Assembly: GCF_050003625.1 (NCBI RefSeq)
Contig: NC_134397.1
Location: forward strand, 147,435,526 to 147,499,525
Source of the DNA: Haematobia irritans
Taxonomy: Eukaryota; Arthropoda; Insecta; Diptera; Muscidae
Reading direction: 5' to 3'
DNA length: 64,000 bases
In this document: positions 33,399 through 45,105 of the stretch, one piece after another
Layout: the number at the start of each line of letters is the position of its first letter
Numbering within the stretch: the first letter of the stretch is position 1
Position numbers and translations under genes: made by a program
Notes under the pieces: generated by a model
Told to the model about the DNA's origin: nothing
Seen by the model: the letters and a program-made list of their open reading frames with translations, nothing else
Database searches by the model: none

Positions 33399-34520
33399 CT
33401 ATTAGTGTATCATATCGGCGTTTAATTGGAAATTCATAAGATTTACCCACATTTTCTTACACCTTGTTTGAGTTTAAATTAAAATTTTCTCCATATCAAC
33501 TGGATGTTGATACAGTTTTCATTATAAATGTATGAATATTTTTTTGTACAAGAGTCTAAGAGTTAAATACGAATCTTCTTGACTTCCTTCAGGCCTTAGT
33601 TCATTATGTCGAACTTCTGCATGTACAGAAGCAAGTTGCTAAACCTAATTTGATCCTGGGTATTTGAGATTATTCTGAAGTTAGTTTTTTTTTTCTTTTT
33701 TTTTCAACAGGATGTTGTTACAATTTCATTACAAATATACCAACTAGTGTTGGTTGATCCTATTTTTTGCCTATCCACATTTACATATTCCTATATCCTA
33801 TACAAAAAGGCGATGTAGGCAAACACTTTTGTTTATCCGATTAGCATAAATTTTGTATAGACCTTAGACATGAAATTCAGTAGCAAATGCATTTGCTTTT
33901 TGGTTTTGTCCTTAGAATAATTGAAACCTCTTATAAAGTTCAATATGAAACATTCATCGAATACATCGGTTGGTAGGAAATGAAAGCAATAACAACAACA
34001 AATACAGCCAACTAGTCGCCATCCATCATCAATTGGAAAAATGCTTAGTGATGTTGGCTAAACCAAATCCGATGACAATGACGATGATGGATGTAAATCA
34101 ATAGCAATTTTGAAAGTGGGCCAAGTAGTACGAGTAATGACTATCATATTGCGGTACTGCTAGCTGGCCTTCTTAATCTCTTCCCAGCGAATGGTATTTC
34201 GCTGGCCGACTAGAAAATTGTCCTCACATAAATGCCAGGACACTATGCAATCAATTCTGACAGCATTAAGTGAACAGTGACAATGTCAAAATTAATTGAT
34301 TACTATCTGGGCCAAAGGTCTTATGAAAAGTATGTATTGGAGGCCACGGAATACCAAAGATGAAATCTGTCGCAGCACATCGAATAAACGTAATCTGTTG
34401 TTTGCTTTTTTTGGTTGGGGAAATTTGCTTGTTGGCTAAATTATGGGACAAACACACTTTTGAAGAAGATATTTTTGAAAATTGAGTGGAAGTTTTTCGA
34501 TTACAGAGAATGAGAGAGTA
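33399..34520. other. Unassigned, single-copy-looking stretch
   Basis: Composition is less repetitive than elsewhere. I saw no element termini and no convincing exon. The longest frame (34266-34523, minus) has no recognisable domain. Confidence 0.4.
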
Positions 34521-34945
34521 CACTCAAAAAAAGTAAAACCTCTATTTCATTAAAGCAAATTTAACATGATTTCAGTTCATTGAATTATTATGTTTGGAGA
34601 AAGTTTCCGTTACTCTAATATTTTTTTGTGTACACACAAAAAAAAATCTGATTCAATCACGAAATTAATTGATCCAATTAATTTTTAATTGAAATGTCTT
34701 CAATCACACACATGATTGTATCAATTAAAAAAATCATTAACAGCCAATTAAAAAATTAATCGATCCAAATAAAAAATTAATTGATACTATTATTTTTTTG
34801 TGTGATTGATTTTTATTTCAATTAAAAAACTTGTTGAATCAATTAAATTTTTAATTGAATATTTTTTAAAACTCAATTAAGATTTTAAATGGAAAAACTT
34901 TCGTAAAATTTTTTTCTGTGTACGTTAGTTAAATTAACTAAAAAA
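34521..34945 (+). mobile_element. Left end of the CACTCAAAAAA TIR element, with MITE inside
   Basis: It matches the left end of the element at 20847 (CACTCAAAAAA, ACCTCTATTTCA, GAATTATTATGTTTGGAGAA) and continues as CGTTAGTTAAATTAACTAAA after the MITE. It stops where a family C element begins. Confidence 0.65.
34633..34920 (+). mobile_element. 288-bp AT-rich MITE (CACACAAAA ends), TA-flanked
   Basis: Same family as 1717-2003. It is flanked by TA at 34631-34632 and 34921-34922. The empty site is visible at about 20945-20952, where TTCGTGTACGTTAG is uninterrupted. Confidence 0.8.
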
Positions 34946-36234
34946 GTCGGTCCTGTATATAAATATTTTAATCTTAAACGATTTGGATATAATATTTATA
35001 TTTCTACAAAATTTCTAGAATTGAAATTTAAATCGTCTAACGCCCTGGGACGAAACACAATGTTAGTAAAAAATATGGGATATAGAGCAATTTTAACGCA
35101 ATTGTACAAAAAAGCATTCATGATTTATCGGGCGATACATTGCATTTGAGATATATGACAATTTGACTAGGTTTTTGTTACTTAGCAGTGGCGATTTTAC
35201 AAGGATATTGGTTAGATCTCAACAAATTATGTTGTCAATTGTGCACTCAGGTTTATTTGGATCCAAAGATTTTTGACCTTCCTTTAAGGATTTTTGTATT
35301 GATTCCGAGCCAAAGATATTGCTTCTTTAAAATAAAGACATTTTTTAGCGACCTATATGTCTTTAAATCTAGGAACAATAAAATTGAAATTTTAATAGGA
35401 ATTTCATTTATCGAAATTTCTTTCTCTTTTTTCGCGGTATATAAATAAAGCTATTCACATACAAACAAATGATACTTTAAAACTCCAAATTATAATGAAT
35501 ACTGCAAAGTAATAAATATTTTCATAATACCAAAAAACTTTAAACCAAAAATGCTAAATCCTCAAAATAAGTCGTAGCCTAAATTTGAAGCGTTTTTATC
35601 TTAAATTTAAGATTCGACATTTCAGTAAATTTAAGGACAATTTCTTTACATCAAAAATCTCTTTCCTTACTTTAAGGAAAATTTGCCTTAATTCAAAGAC
35701 ATACGACTTTATTAAAGGGATGCAAATTTACAAAATGTGTATCCTATGTAATAAATCAACCAAATTTGTCACAATTAATGATAATATTAAACGTACTCCT
35801 TGTGCAAAATTTGAAGCAAATCAGGGCAAAAATCTGGCTTTTGAGGGCATAGTCGTGCAAATCACACGAGAGATATATATGGGAAGCTTTATCTATATCC
35901 GAACAGATTTTTGATATTTTGCATATTTTACGAGAGAGCCAAAATATTTGGCTGTGCGAAATTTTCAGAAAATACATTGATAAATACATCAAATAAGACC
36001 AGATCGGTGATACATATATATGGCAGCTATATCTGTATCTGAATCAATATTTATCAAAATCAATAGCGATTGTGTTTGAGCCAATGTGAGGACGATCAGA
36101 CTTAAACGGCGAGCTGTTCCTTGTGCATAAAATTACATATACAGACACACATACATATGGCTACTCCTTCTGGACTTTACATACAAATGCACAAACTTAT
36201 TATACCATGTTCCACAGTAGTGGTAAAGGGTATA
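34946..36234 (+). mobile_element. Family C element, 5' end lost, with a MITE-like insert
   Basis: The leader is intact from about 34970 (AACGCCCTGGGACGAAACAC; GTGGCGATTTTACAAGGA). At about 35236-35710 it carries sequence related to the 651-bp MITE (TTTTTGTATTGATTCCGAGC, then CCAAAGA). Degenerate C units follow, and the hairpin ATACCATGTTCCAC-AGTA-GTGG ends it. Confidence 0.6.
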
Positions 36235-36283
36235 AAAAGCAAAAAGTATACATAAATACCATACATAATAACAAAACAAATAT

Positions 36284-38086
36284 AAAACAAGTATATACGG
36301 CCGTAAGTTCGGCCAGGCCGAATCTTATATACCCTCCACCATGGATTGCGTAGAATCTTCTACGAAAGACTGTCATCCACAATCGAATTACTTGGGTTGT
36401 GGTATCTTAAAACTTCTGAACATCGTTTTCTAAATTATGAGTTAGCCCATACGTGATATATATTACGAATCGATTTGGACTTTTGCACGGTACGTAGAGA
36501 GCCAGAATTGAAATATGGGGGTCGCTTATATGGGGGCTATATACAATTATGAACTTGATATGGACCAATTTTTATGTGATTGGGGATCGATTTATCTGAG
36601 GGCTATATATAACTATAGACCGATATGGACCTAGTTAGGCATGATTGTTAACGGCCATATACTACCACAATGTACCAAATTTCAACTGACTTGGATGAAA
36701 TTTGCTGCTCCAAGAGGCTCCAAAACCAAACCTCGGTATCGGTTTATATAGGGGCTATATATGATTATGAACTGATATGGACAACTTTTGGCATGGCTGT
36801 TAAATATCATATACTACCACCACGTACCAAATTTCAACCGGATCGGATGAATTTTGCTTCTCCAAAAGCACGGGAGGTCAAATATGGCGATCGGTTTATA
36901 TGGGGGCTATATATAATTATGGACTGATATGAACCAATTCCTGCATGGTTGTTGGATACCGTGTACTAACATCACGCACCAAATTTCAACCGAATCGGAA
37001 GAATTTTGCTCTTCCAAGAGGCTCCGGATCGGTTTATATGGGGCCTATATATAATTATGCACCGATTTCGACCAATTTTTGCATGGGTGTTTGAGGCCAT
37101 ATATTAACACCACGTACCAAATTTCAACTGAATCGGATGAATTTTGGTTTTCTAAAAGGCTCCGGAGGTAAAATCTGGTGATCGGTTTATATGGAGGCTA
37201 TATTGCATTATGGACCGACGTAGACCAATTTTTGGTCATTAGAGACCATATACTAACACCACGTACCAAATTTCAGCCGGATCGGATGAAATTTGCTTCT
37301 CTTAGAGGCTCCGCAAGCCAAATCGGGGGATCGGTTTATATGGGGGCTATATATAATTATAGACCGATGTTGACCAATATTTGCATGGTTGTTAGAGATC
37401 ATATGCTGACACCATGTACCAACTTTCAGCCGGATCGGATGAAATTTGCTTCTCTTAGAGGCTTCGCAAGCCAAATCTGGGGATCGGTTTATATGGGAGC
37501 TATATATAATTATGAACCGATAAGGACCAATTTTTGTATGGTTGTTAGAGACCATATACTAACACCATGTAGCAAATTTCAGCAGGATTGGGTGAAATTT
37601 GTCTCTCTTAGAGGCTCCGCAAGCCAAATCGGGGGATCGGTTTATATGGGGGCTATATATAATTATGGACCTATGTGAACCAATTTTTGCATGGTTGTTA
37701 AAGATCATATACTAACACCATGTACAAAATTGCAGCCGGATCGGATGAAATTTTGCTTCTCTTAGAGGATCCGCAAGCTAAATTTGGGGGTCCGTTTATA
37801 TGGGGGCTATACGTAACAGTAGACCGATATGGCCCATTTGCAATACCATCCGACCTACATCAATAACAACAACTTGTGCCAAGTGTCAAGTTGATAGCTT
37901 GTTTCGTTCGGAAGTTAGCGTGATTTCAACAGACGGACGGGCGGACGCACGAACAGGCTCAGATCGATTCAGAATTTCACCACGATCCAGAATATATATC
38001 TTTATGGGGTCTTAGAGCAATATTTCCATGTGTTACAAACGGAATGACAAAGTTAATATACCCCCATCCTATGGTCGAGGGTATAA
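36284..38086 (+). mobile_element. Family A element, complete, without 29-bp array
   Basis: It starts AAAACAAGTATATACGGCCG, palindrome TTCGGCC-A-GGCCGAA, leader, about nine 153-bp units, a (GACG)n-type tract near 37930, and the hairpin ATCCTATGGTCGAGGGTATA. It begins 50 bp after a C element ends. Repeat frames are open on both strands but do not encode a protein. Confidence 0.75.
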
Positions 38087-39215
38087 TAATAATTTTTGGT
38101 TATGAGCTTTTGCCCTTAACTACATGCCAAGTTTTTGCTGGGTAAGATATTTCCAAGATTTTTTCGGTAATGTGATTTTTTTTCTGGGTATATATGTTAA
38201 AAAAAATTGTGTAACAACATATAGTTAATTTTTTTATTTTGCTAAATTAAATAATATTGGTGTCATACCATAAAGTATACATAATATCATATCAATTGAG
38301 CCAATAAATAATATTGCTTTTCATAAAATATACGAAAATCAGCTACAACAAATAAAATTCAGCATATATTTTATGGGCAAACTGTGAAATATTTAAATTT
38401 ACAATCTCCTATAAATATGCCACACAAATATTATTTTCACTAGATGCCTATAAATATGCAGTAAAAACATCCACCCAATTGGTACATACATATACGAGGA
38501 TAACTGTGTGTTCATATCATATCTCTTTGGCTAACAATGGAACTATTAACGTATGTGTATGTGTGAGCGTGTTATATTTATGAACAATAGTTCATAAAAA
38601 GCAAACAAGTTCAGTTTTTCTGTAAATGTTTTCGTATCGGTGGCAGTTGATTTCAGAAGTGAAGTGAAATGGCAATTTGCCCATTGAATTGCTGATTCAT
38701 ATTCATTTGTTGGGATATTCTATACTTTGTTTTCTGTATTTTTTGTTGAAAAATCTTCATCCAGCCGGTCCCTACAGGGGTGGAAAAATATCATATGCAC
38801 AACAAAAAGAAAAAAATTCATTCGAAATGATTGTTTCACACAAAAACAGATGACATTTTAAATACCAACACATTTTGCTTCCTCTTTGCCAAGAAATAAA
38901 AACAAAAAAAAAAACAAACAACAACACAATTAACATTTAACTCCTTGCTATGCATTCTCCCCCATGTCTATCGGCATACATTACAATTCGTCGTTTAATG
39001 TGGGATGTTATATATACAGAAAAGTGTTACCAGATGGCTTTGAATCCGTTAACAAAGGACCAAACTACATCAAACGGTACGGTCACAATAGACAAACATT
39101 TGACAGAAATACAAACAGAATTTGTCACCACAGCGATCACGATCAAAGAATGAAGCCGACCCATTTTTACAGGCGGCGACTGATACTACATTTTTTACTC
39201 CGGAGGCGGCGGCTT
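38087..39215. other. Unassigned AT-rich stretch
   Basis: A TTTTTGCTGGGTA word near 38130 and TTTTTTTTCTGGGTATA near 38177 recall the ends of the 540-bp TIR element but do not form a clear pair. No gene recognised. Confidence 0.35.
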
Positions 39216-40461
39216 GATATTACATATATATAAAATTCAATCTATGTTTGTTTATTTGTTTGTTTGATTGTTTGTATGTTCCGAGTTGGCTCCGAAACGG
39301 CTGAACCGATTTACTTGAAACTTTCAGAGATCGTAGGGGGCGTTCAAGTGGTGAAAATAGGTTACCTCATTTTTGACACCTGGTCGCGGAGGGGGACCTC
39401 CCCTTTGTCGGACTTTTTGAAAATTGGACCAAAGTTGACCGATTAGCTTGAAATTTTCATTGAAGGTTGGGATTGGCATCTAGACAAATATCCGCTACTT
39501 TATATATCGATATTAGGTGGCGGAGGGGGACCTCCCCTTTGTTCTACTTTCTTTAAAGTACAGTGAAAAAACTAAAATTCTCTAAATTATCTGAGATTTA
39601 CAGAAAACATGCGGAGAGGCTATGGAATTAATATGGGGTACCTGATGATTTAATATGTGGTCGGGAAGGGGGACCTCCCCCTTGCCCCACTTTTAGAAAC
39701 TTGGAACAAAATTATGCGATTTGCTTGAAATTTTCATTGAAGGTTGGGGTTGGCATCTAGACAAAAATCCGCTACATTATTTTTTGATATTTGGTCGGGG
39801 AGGGGGACCACCCCTTTGTCCGACTTTTTTTTTTGAAGTACAGTGAAAACAAAACTAAACACCACCGACTGAAATTTTACGGAAAAAATGGGTGAGGTTA
39901 TGAATTTTATATCAGGTTCCTGATTTTTTAATAAAAATAAAAGGGCATAGGGAGACATCCGCTTCTCTTAAGTTCATACAGAGAAACAATTAAACTTTAC
40001 CGAGTTACTTGAAATTTACAGAGGACTGGGGAGAGGTTACGATATTATTAGTTGATACCTGATTTTGTGATATTTGGACGGAAGGGAGGCCGCCCCTTTA
40101 GGCTTATAATATGCTTGACATTTTCTGGGACGTTTACAAAAGATACGCTACATCGCTTTTCGATATTTGGTCGGGGAGGAGGTCCTCCTCTAAAACTGCA
40201 AAAAAAATTTTAAGTTTTCTTGAAATTTACAAAGGCAGTGGATGAAGGTTATGAACGAAGAGGCAAACCTCCTTGCCCCACATGTGAAGGAAAGTTTCAA
40301 GAATTTTCAGGGAAGTTTAGGGATGCTATTCACTACGGTGTTTGTCGATATTGTATCGGGGAAAGTGACGTCCCTGTAAGACAATAGAGCAAAATTTAAC
40401 ATCTCCGTTCTACTTGAAATTTACAGGGAACGTGGGAGGAGGTGATTAAATTTATACATGA
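39216..40461. repeat. Minisatellite with 277-bp higher-order period and GGGGGACCTCCCC palindromes
   Basis: Copies of AGGGGGACCTCCCCTTTG start at 39391, 39525, 39668 and 39802: spacings 134, 143, 134, so the true period is 277 bp. Between them recur CTTGAAATTTTCATTGAAGG, TTGGCATCTAGACAAA and TCCGCTAC-TTAT. Later units (from 39940) degenerate. It opens with a GTTT/TTTG-rich stretch and GGCTGAACCGATTTACTTGA. The element class is unknown; it ends against a C-element tail. Confidence 0.8.
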
Positions 40462-40870
40462 TTCACCACTACTGTGGTACAGGGTATAATAAGTTTGTGC
40501 ATTTGTATGTAACGCCAAGAAGGTGTAATCATAGACCAACCTTTTAGTATACGGATCGGCTTAGAATTAAATTCTGAGTCGATTTAGCGATGCCGTCTGT
40601 CTGTCTGTCTGTTGATGTATTTTTGTGTGCAAAGTACAGCTCGCAGTTTTAGTCCGATTGTCCTAAAATTTGGTATAGGGTCCTGTTTCGACTCAAAGAC
40701 GATCCCTATCGATTTTGGAAAAAATCGGTTCAGATTTAGATATAGTTGCCATATATATTTTTCACCGATCTGGTCATAATTGGAGCGTATATCAACCGAT
40801 CTTCCTCAAATTCCTCAAATTCCGTACATCCGAATATTTTGTGAGTCTCGAAAAACTTGCAAAATATAAG
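40462..40870 (-). mobile_element. Family C element, tail only
   Basis: It begins with most of the C hairpin (TTCACCACTACTGTGGTACA then GGGTATAA). The inverted tail with GTCTGTCTGTCTGTTGATG and one unit (GGTTCAGATTTAGATATAG) follow. Its 5' part is replaced by a SINE fragment. Confidence 0.7.
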
Positions 40871-40875
40871 CCGAA

Positions 40876-40939
40876 ATGTCACCAACATTACTGAGGTGGG
40901 ATAATACACCGCTGACCATTGCACCACGGTGGCTCCCAA
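40876..40939 (-). mobile_element. SINE fragment with internal deletion
   Basis: On the minus strand, GGGAGCCACCGTGGTGCAAT (head, box A) is joined directly to CAGCGGTG...AATGTTGGTGACATTTC, losing ~70 bp that include box B. The 3' body and tail are absent. Confidence 0.7.
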
Positions 40940-42227
40940 GGAAAGATAATGAAAATGAAACACAAATTTTCTTTTAATTAAAATGTCATTATTTTAAAGA
41001 AATGTATACCACGTAAATATTTTTTTAAGTGTGCGTCGAAATATTAAATTTCGCAAAGTCTACGATAGGTGTCGCTTTTCGAGAAAAAATCTCTATGGCA
41101 ACACTGTTGGTATAATCTCTCTTCCTCTCTCCGACCATCCTAATTCATAAGTACTGTTGAAAAGTAAAATTTTGCTTGTTCATATTGAGGGAGACATTTC
41201 TCCATATTGTTCAGTTTGGTGTTGTTGTTGTTGTTATTGTGACATTCATAAAGATTAATTGTAATTTACCAACAACAAATACAACCACAATTTCTGTGAA
41301 AAAGTCATTAAAAGTTCATTAACAATTTTTGTTTGTGTCAGGTTGTATATGGGAAAAGGATATCACTTTGGATATGGCTTGGTAAGGAAGAAGTCCTAGA
41401 AGAAGATGAAGAACAAGCAGGCATACTACATTTGTATGTGGAACACGACGATTACAATCCTTGACAAAAACGCACCACTTATGTCATGTCATTATGCAGG
41501 GGCTAACAAGATGAAACACATGGCCTACTTCATTTCCGTATAAGCCATAAACTCTTAAATTGCCACCCCCCATACCTTTTTTGCTTGCTATCACTTGAAA
41601 TATCAGATATATATGTCAGGGCTAAGAGGAAAATATATGTTAGCCGATATATATGTATATATTCATAAATTCACATTAAGCCTTATTTAACGTTAATTGC
41701 CATCCATATATGTGTGGGAGGGTATGTTGTTTTGTTTTTTTTTTATTATACCAAAGAATAAGTGAACCATAGCACATACCATTGAAATTTGTTGTTGAAT
41801 TATATGTGAAAGTATGTATTATCCTTGGTACATTACAAAAAAAAAAACAACAACAAAAAAACAAATTTTATGTACATTTCATAACCGTGTTCTCGCTATT
41901 ATTGCAAAACTCACAAGTGTCAAGTAATTGTATAGCCAGGGTTATTGGTGCATAAGTAATGTGGTTTATTTACAAAATTTCGCATCTCATTAAATTTTAA
42001 TTTAAATTGAATTATGGTAATGGTGAAAGGAGTATGCAAATAATATGAACATTGGAGGGGATCGACTCAAATGCCAAGCCTTCATGAGTGGGAATAGAAT
42101 TTTGTTTCTTTATTCACAAATTTATATGTTTCTTTATTCACGAATTTAATAAATTTCCACTTTATTTCATTTTATTGATGCACATGTTCATCAGAGCTAA
42201 TTAAAAAATTAAACAAAAAAAAAAAAA
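40940..42227. other. Unassigned, single-copy-looking stretch
   Basis: It contains a (GTT)n run near 41219-41236 and A-rich tracts near 41838-41870. No element ends or exons recognised. Confidence 0.4.
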
Positions 42228-44654
42228 CAAGTAAGGAAAGTCTAAAGTCGGGTGGGTCCGACTATATTATACCCTGCACCACTTTGTAGATCTAAATTTT
42301 CGATACCATATCACATCCGTCAAATGTGTTTATGGCTATATATAAAGGTTTGTCCCAAATACATACATTTAAATATCACTCGATCTGGACAGAATTTGAT
42401 AGACTTCTACAAAATCTATAGACTTAAAATTTAAGTCGGCTAATGCACTAGGGTGGAACACAATGTTAGTAAAAAACAAGTAAGTTAAGCCTAAAGTCGG
42501 GCGGGGCCGACTATATTATACCCTTCACCCCTATGTAGGCCAAAATTTGTGTTACCATCTCAACTACTTCACATTTGCTGGAAGCTATATAAAGGAGACA
42601 ATTTTTTTACTTCTACAAAGTCTCTAGAATTAAAATTTAAATCGGCTAACGCTATCCAGTTAATTGGAGGAATCTTCCATTGAAAATGAGTCTGAAATGT
42701 GTAACAGATTTGGCACAATTACCGATACTACTAAATGTACTCCTTGAACGAAATTTGAAACAAATCACGGCAAAACCCTGGATTTTGAGGCCATATAAGT
42801 TCAAATCGGACGAAAGATATATGTGGGAGCTATATTTAAATCTGAATCGATTTTGACCATATTTGGCACATACAATAGTATCGTTAAAATTACCGCTTGT
42901 GCAAAATTTGAAGTAAGCCAGGGCAAAACTCTGGCTTTTGTGGCCATATAAATTCAAATCGGACGAAAGATATATTTGGGAGCTATATCTAAATTTGAAC
43001 AGATTTCAATCAAATTTACCAAGCATTGGTAGAATGTCAATTCAACCCTCTGTGCAAAATTTAACGAAGATCGGTAGCACACTTTGGCCTCTGTGGTTAT
43101 ATGAGTCTAAATCGGACGAAAGATATATATGGGAGCTATATCTAAATCTGAACCGATTTGGCCGATATTTTGCAATATTTTCGAGATTCATAAAATATTT
43201 AGATGTACGGTATTTCAAGAAAATCGGTAGATAAACACGCTAACTATGACCAAATCGGGGATAAATATATATGGCAGCTATATCTAAATCTGAACCGATT
43301 TTTTCCAAAACCAATAGCGTCCCAAGAAACGGCCCTATGCCAAATTTGTGGACGATCGGACTTAAATTCCGAGCTGTACTTTGTGCACCAAATTACATCG
43401 CTAAATCGACTCAGAATTTAATTCTAAGCCGATCGGTATACTAAAAGATGGGTCTATGACCACTATTTCTTGGCGTTACATACAAATGCACAAACTTATT
43501 ATACCCTGTACCACAGTAGTGGTGAAGGGTATAAATATGGGAAACATTTAAATCTGAAGCAATTTTTAGGAAACTTCGCAAAAGTTTATTTATGATTTAT
43601 CGCTCGCTTCCTAAACTTCTAATACATATATGTATTAGAAGTTTAGGAAACTTAGAGTCGTTTTTACAAGTTTTCGACCAAGCAGAGGCGATTTTACAAG
43701 GAAAATTTTGGTATTTTGACCATTTTTGTCAAAATCGGAAAAACATATATATGGGAGCTATATCTAAATCTGAACCGATTTCAACCAAATTTGGCACGCA
43801 TAGCAACAATACTAAGTCTACTCCCTGTGCAAAATTTCTACTAAATCGGAGCAAAAAATTGGCCTCTGTGGTCATATATGTGTAAATAGGCTGAAAGCTA
43901 TATATGGGAGCTATATATAAATCTGAACCGATTTCTACCAAATTTGGCACGCATAGCTACAATGCTAATTCTACTACGTGTGCAGAATTTCAATTAAATC
44001 GGAGTAAAAGATTGGCCACTGTGGTCATATGAGTGTAAATCGGGCGAACGATATATATGGGAGCTATATCTAAATCTGAACCGATTTCAATATAATATGG
44101 CACACTGGACTACACTACTAAGTGTACTCCTAGTGCAAAATTTCAACCAACTTGGGGTAAAACTCTGGCTTCTGGGACCGTATTAGTCCATATCGAGCGA
44201 TAGATATATATGGGATCTATATCTAAATCTGAACCGATTTCAATTAAATTTGACACACTTGACTACACTACTAATTGTTCTTCTTGTGCAAAATTTTAAG
44301 CAAATTAGGGTAAAACTCTGGCTTCTGGGGCCATATAAGTCCATATCGGGCGAAATATATATATGGGAGCTATATCTAAATCTTAACCGATTTCTTCCAA
44401 AATCAATAGGGATCTATTCTGAGCCAAAACACATACTTGTGTCAAATTTGAAGTCGATTGGACTAAAACTGCGACCTAGACTGTGATTACAAAAATGTGT
44501 TCACGGACAGACGGACATCGCTATATCGACCCAAGAGCCCACCCTGAGCGTTTTTGCCAAAGACACCATGTGTCTATCTCGTCTCCTTCTGGGTGTTGCA
44601 AACATATGCACTAACTTATAATACCCTGTACCACAGTAGTGGTGAAGGGTATAA
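42228..44654 (+). mobile_element. Family C element, complete, split by a second C element
   Basis: It starts ACAAGTAAGGAAAGTCTAAA with palindrome AGTCGG...CCGACT. It breaks at TTAGTAAAA (42475), resumes at TATGGGAAACATTTAAATCT (43535) and runs through about six 153-bp-type units to the hairpin ending at 44654. The uninterrupted sequence is visible in the C element at 14353-14375. Confidence 0.8.
42476..43534 (+). mobile_element. Family C element nested in another family C element
   Basis: It starts ACAAGTAAGTTAAGCC with palindrome AGTCGGGCGGGGCCGACT and ends with the hairpin ATACCCTGTACCAC-AGTA-GTGGTGAAGGGTATAA. Both ends are intact, so its borders define the family precisely. It has about three and a half units and no CAGA tract. 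Confidence 0.8.
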
Positions 44655-44681
44655 AAACGCTAATGACCACTTAATTCTAAA

Positions 44682-44780
44682 ACAAGTATATTCGGCTAAA
44701 AATACGGTCACCACCATGGAAGGGATTGGACATGACACAAAATTGCTGTGACTCACACTGAAGGTAACGGCGTGAGCATC
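44682..44780 (+). mobile_element. Possible relic of family A 5' end
   Basis: AAACAAGTATATTCGGCT followed by CACCACCATGGAAGGGATTG recalls the A leader, but the palindrome is gone. Confidence 0.3.
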
Positions 44781-44922
44781 AGAAAGATCTTCAGGTGAAG
44801 GGATCTTCCATCAATTTTTTCCAATTCCTATGCAGTTCTTTTGATATTTAAACATAGGCTATTTGGTGGTGGTTTAAAGTAAAATTTAAAATTTTGTACA
44901 ATCAAATGTCGCAAAAAAAAAA

Positions 44923-45083
44923 CAAGTAAGGAAAGTCAAAAGTCGGGCGGGGGCGACTATAATATACACTGCAGAACTTCGTAGATTTATATTTTTGATA
45001 CCATCTCAAGTACAAATATTTAAATCTGACCCGATTTGCACAAAATTTCGTTAAACTGCTACAAAAATTCTAGACTTAAAATT
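44923..45083 (+). mobile_element. Family C element, 5' end only
   Basis: ACAAGTAAGGAAAGTCAAAA, AGTCGGGCGGGGGCGACT and the leader to CTAGACTTAAAATT. It is cut where a B element starts. Confidence 0.7.
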
Positions 45084-45105
45084 AAAACAAGTATATACAG
45101 CAGTA

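Noticed and set aside
34266..34523. Possible host exon (86 codons, minus strand)
   Set aside because: No recognisable domain, no splice or codon-bias support; length is expected by chance in this much sequence.
38950..39233. Overlapping plus-strand frames near 39 kb as a small gene
   Set aside because: No domain, two overlapping frames of similar length, and the sequence runs into repeat DNA.
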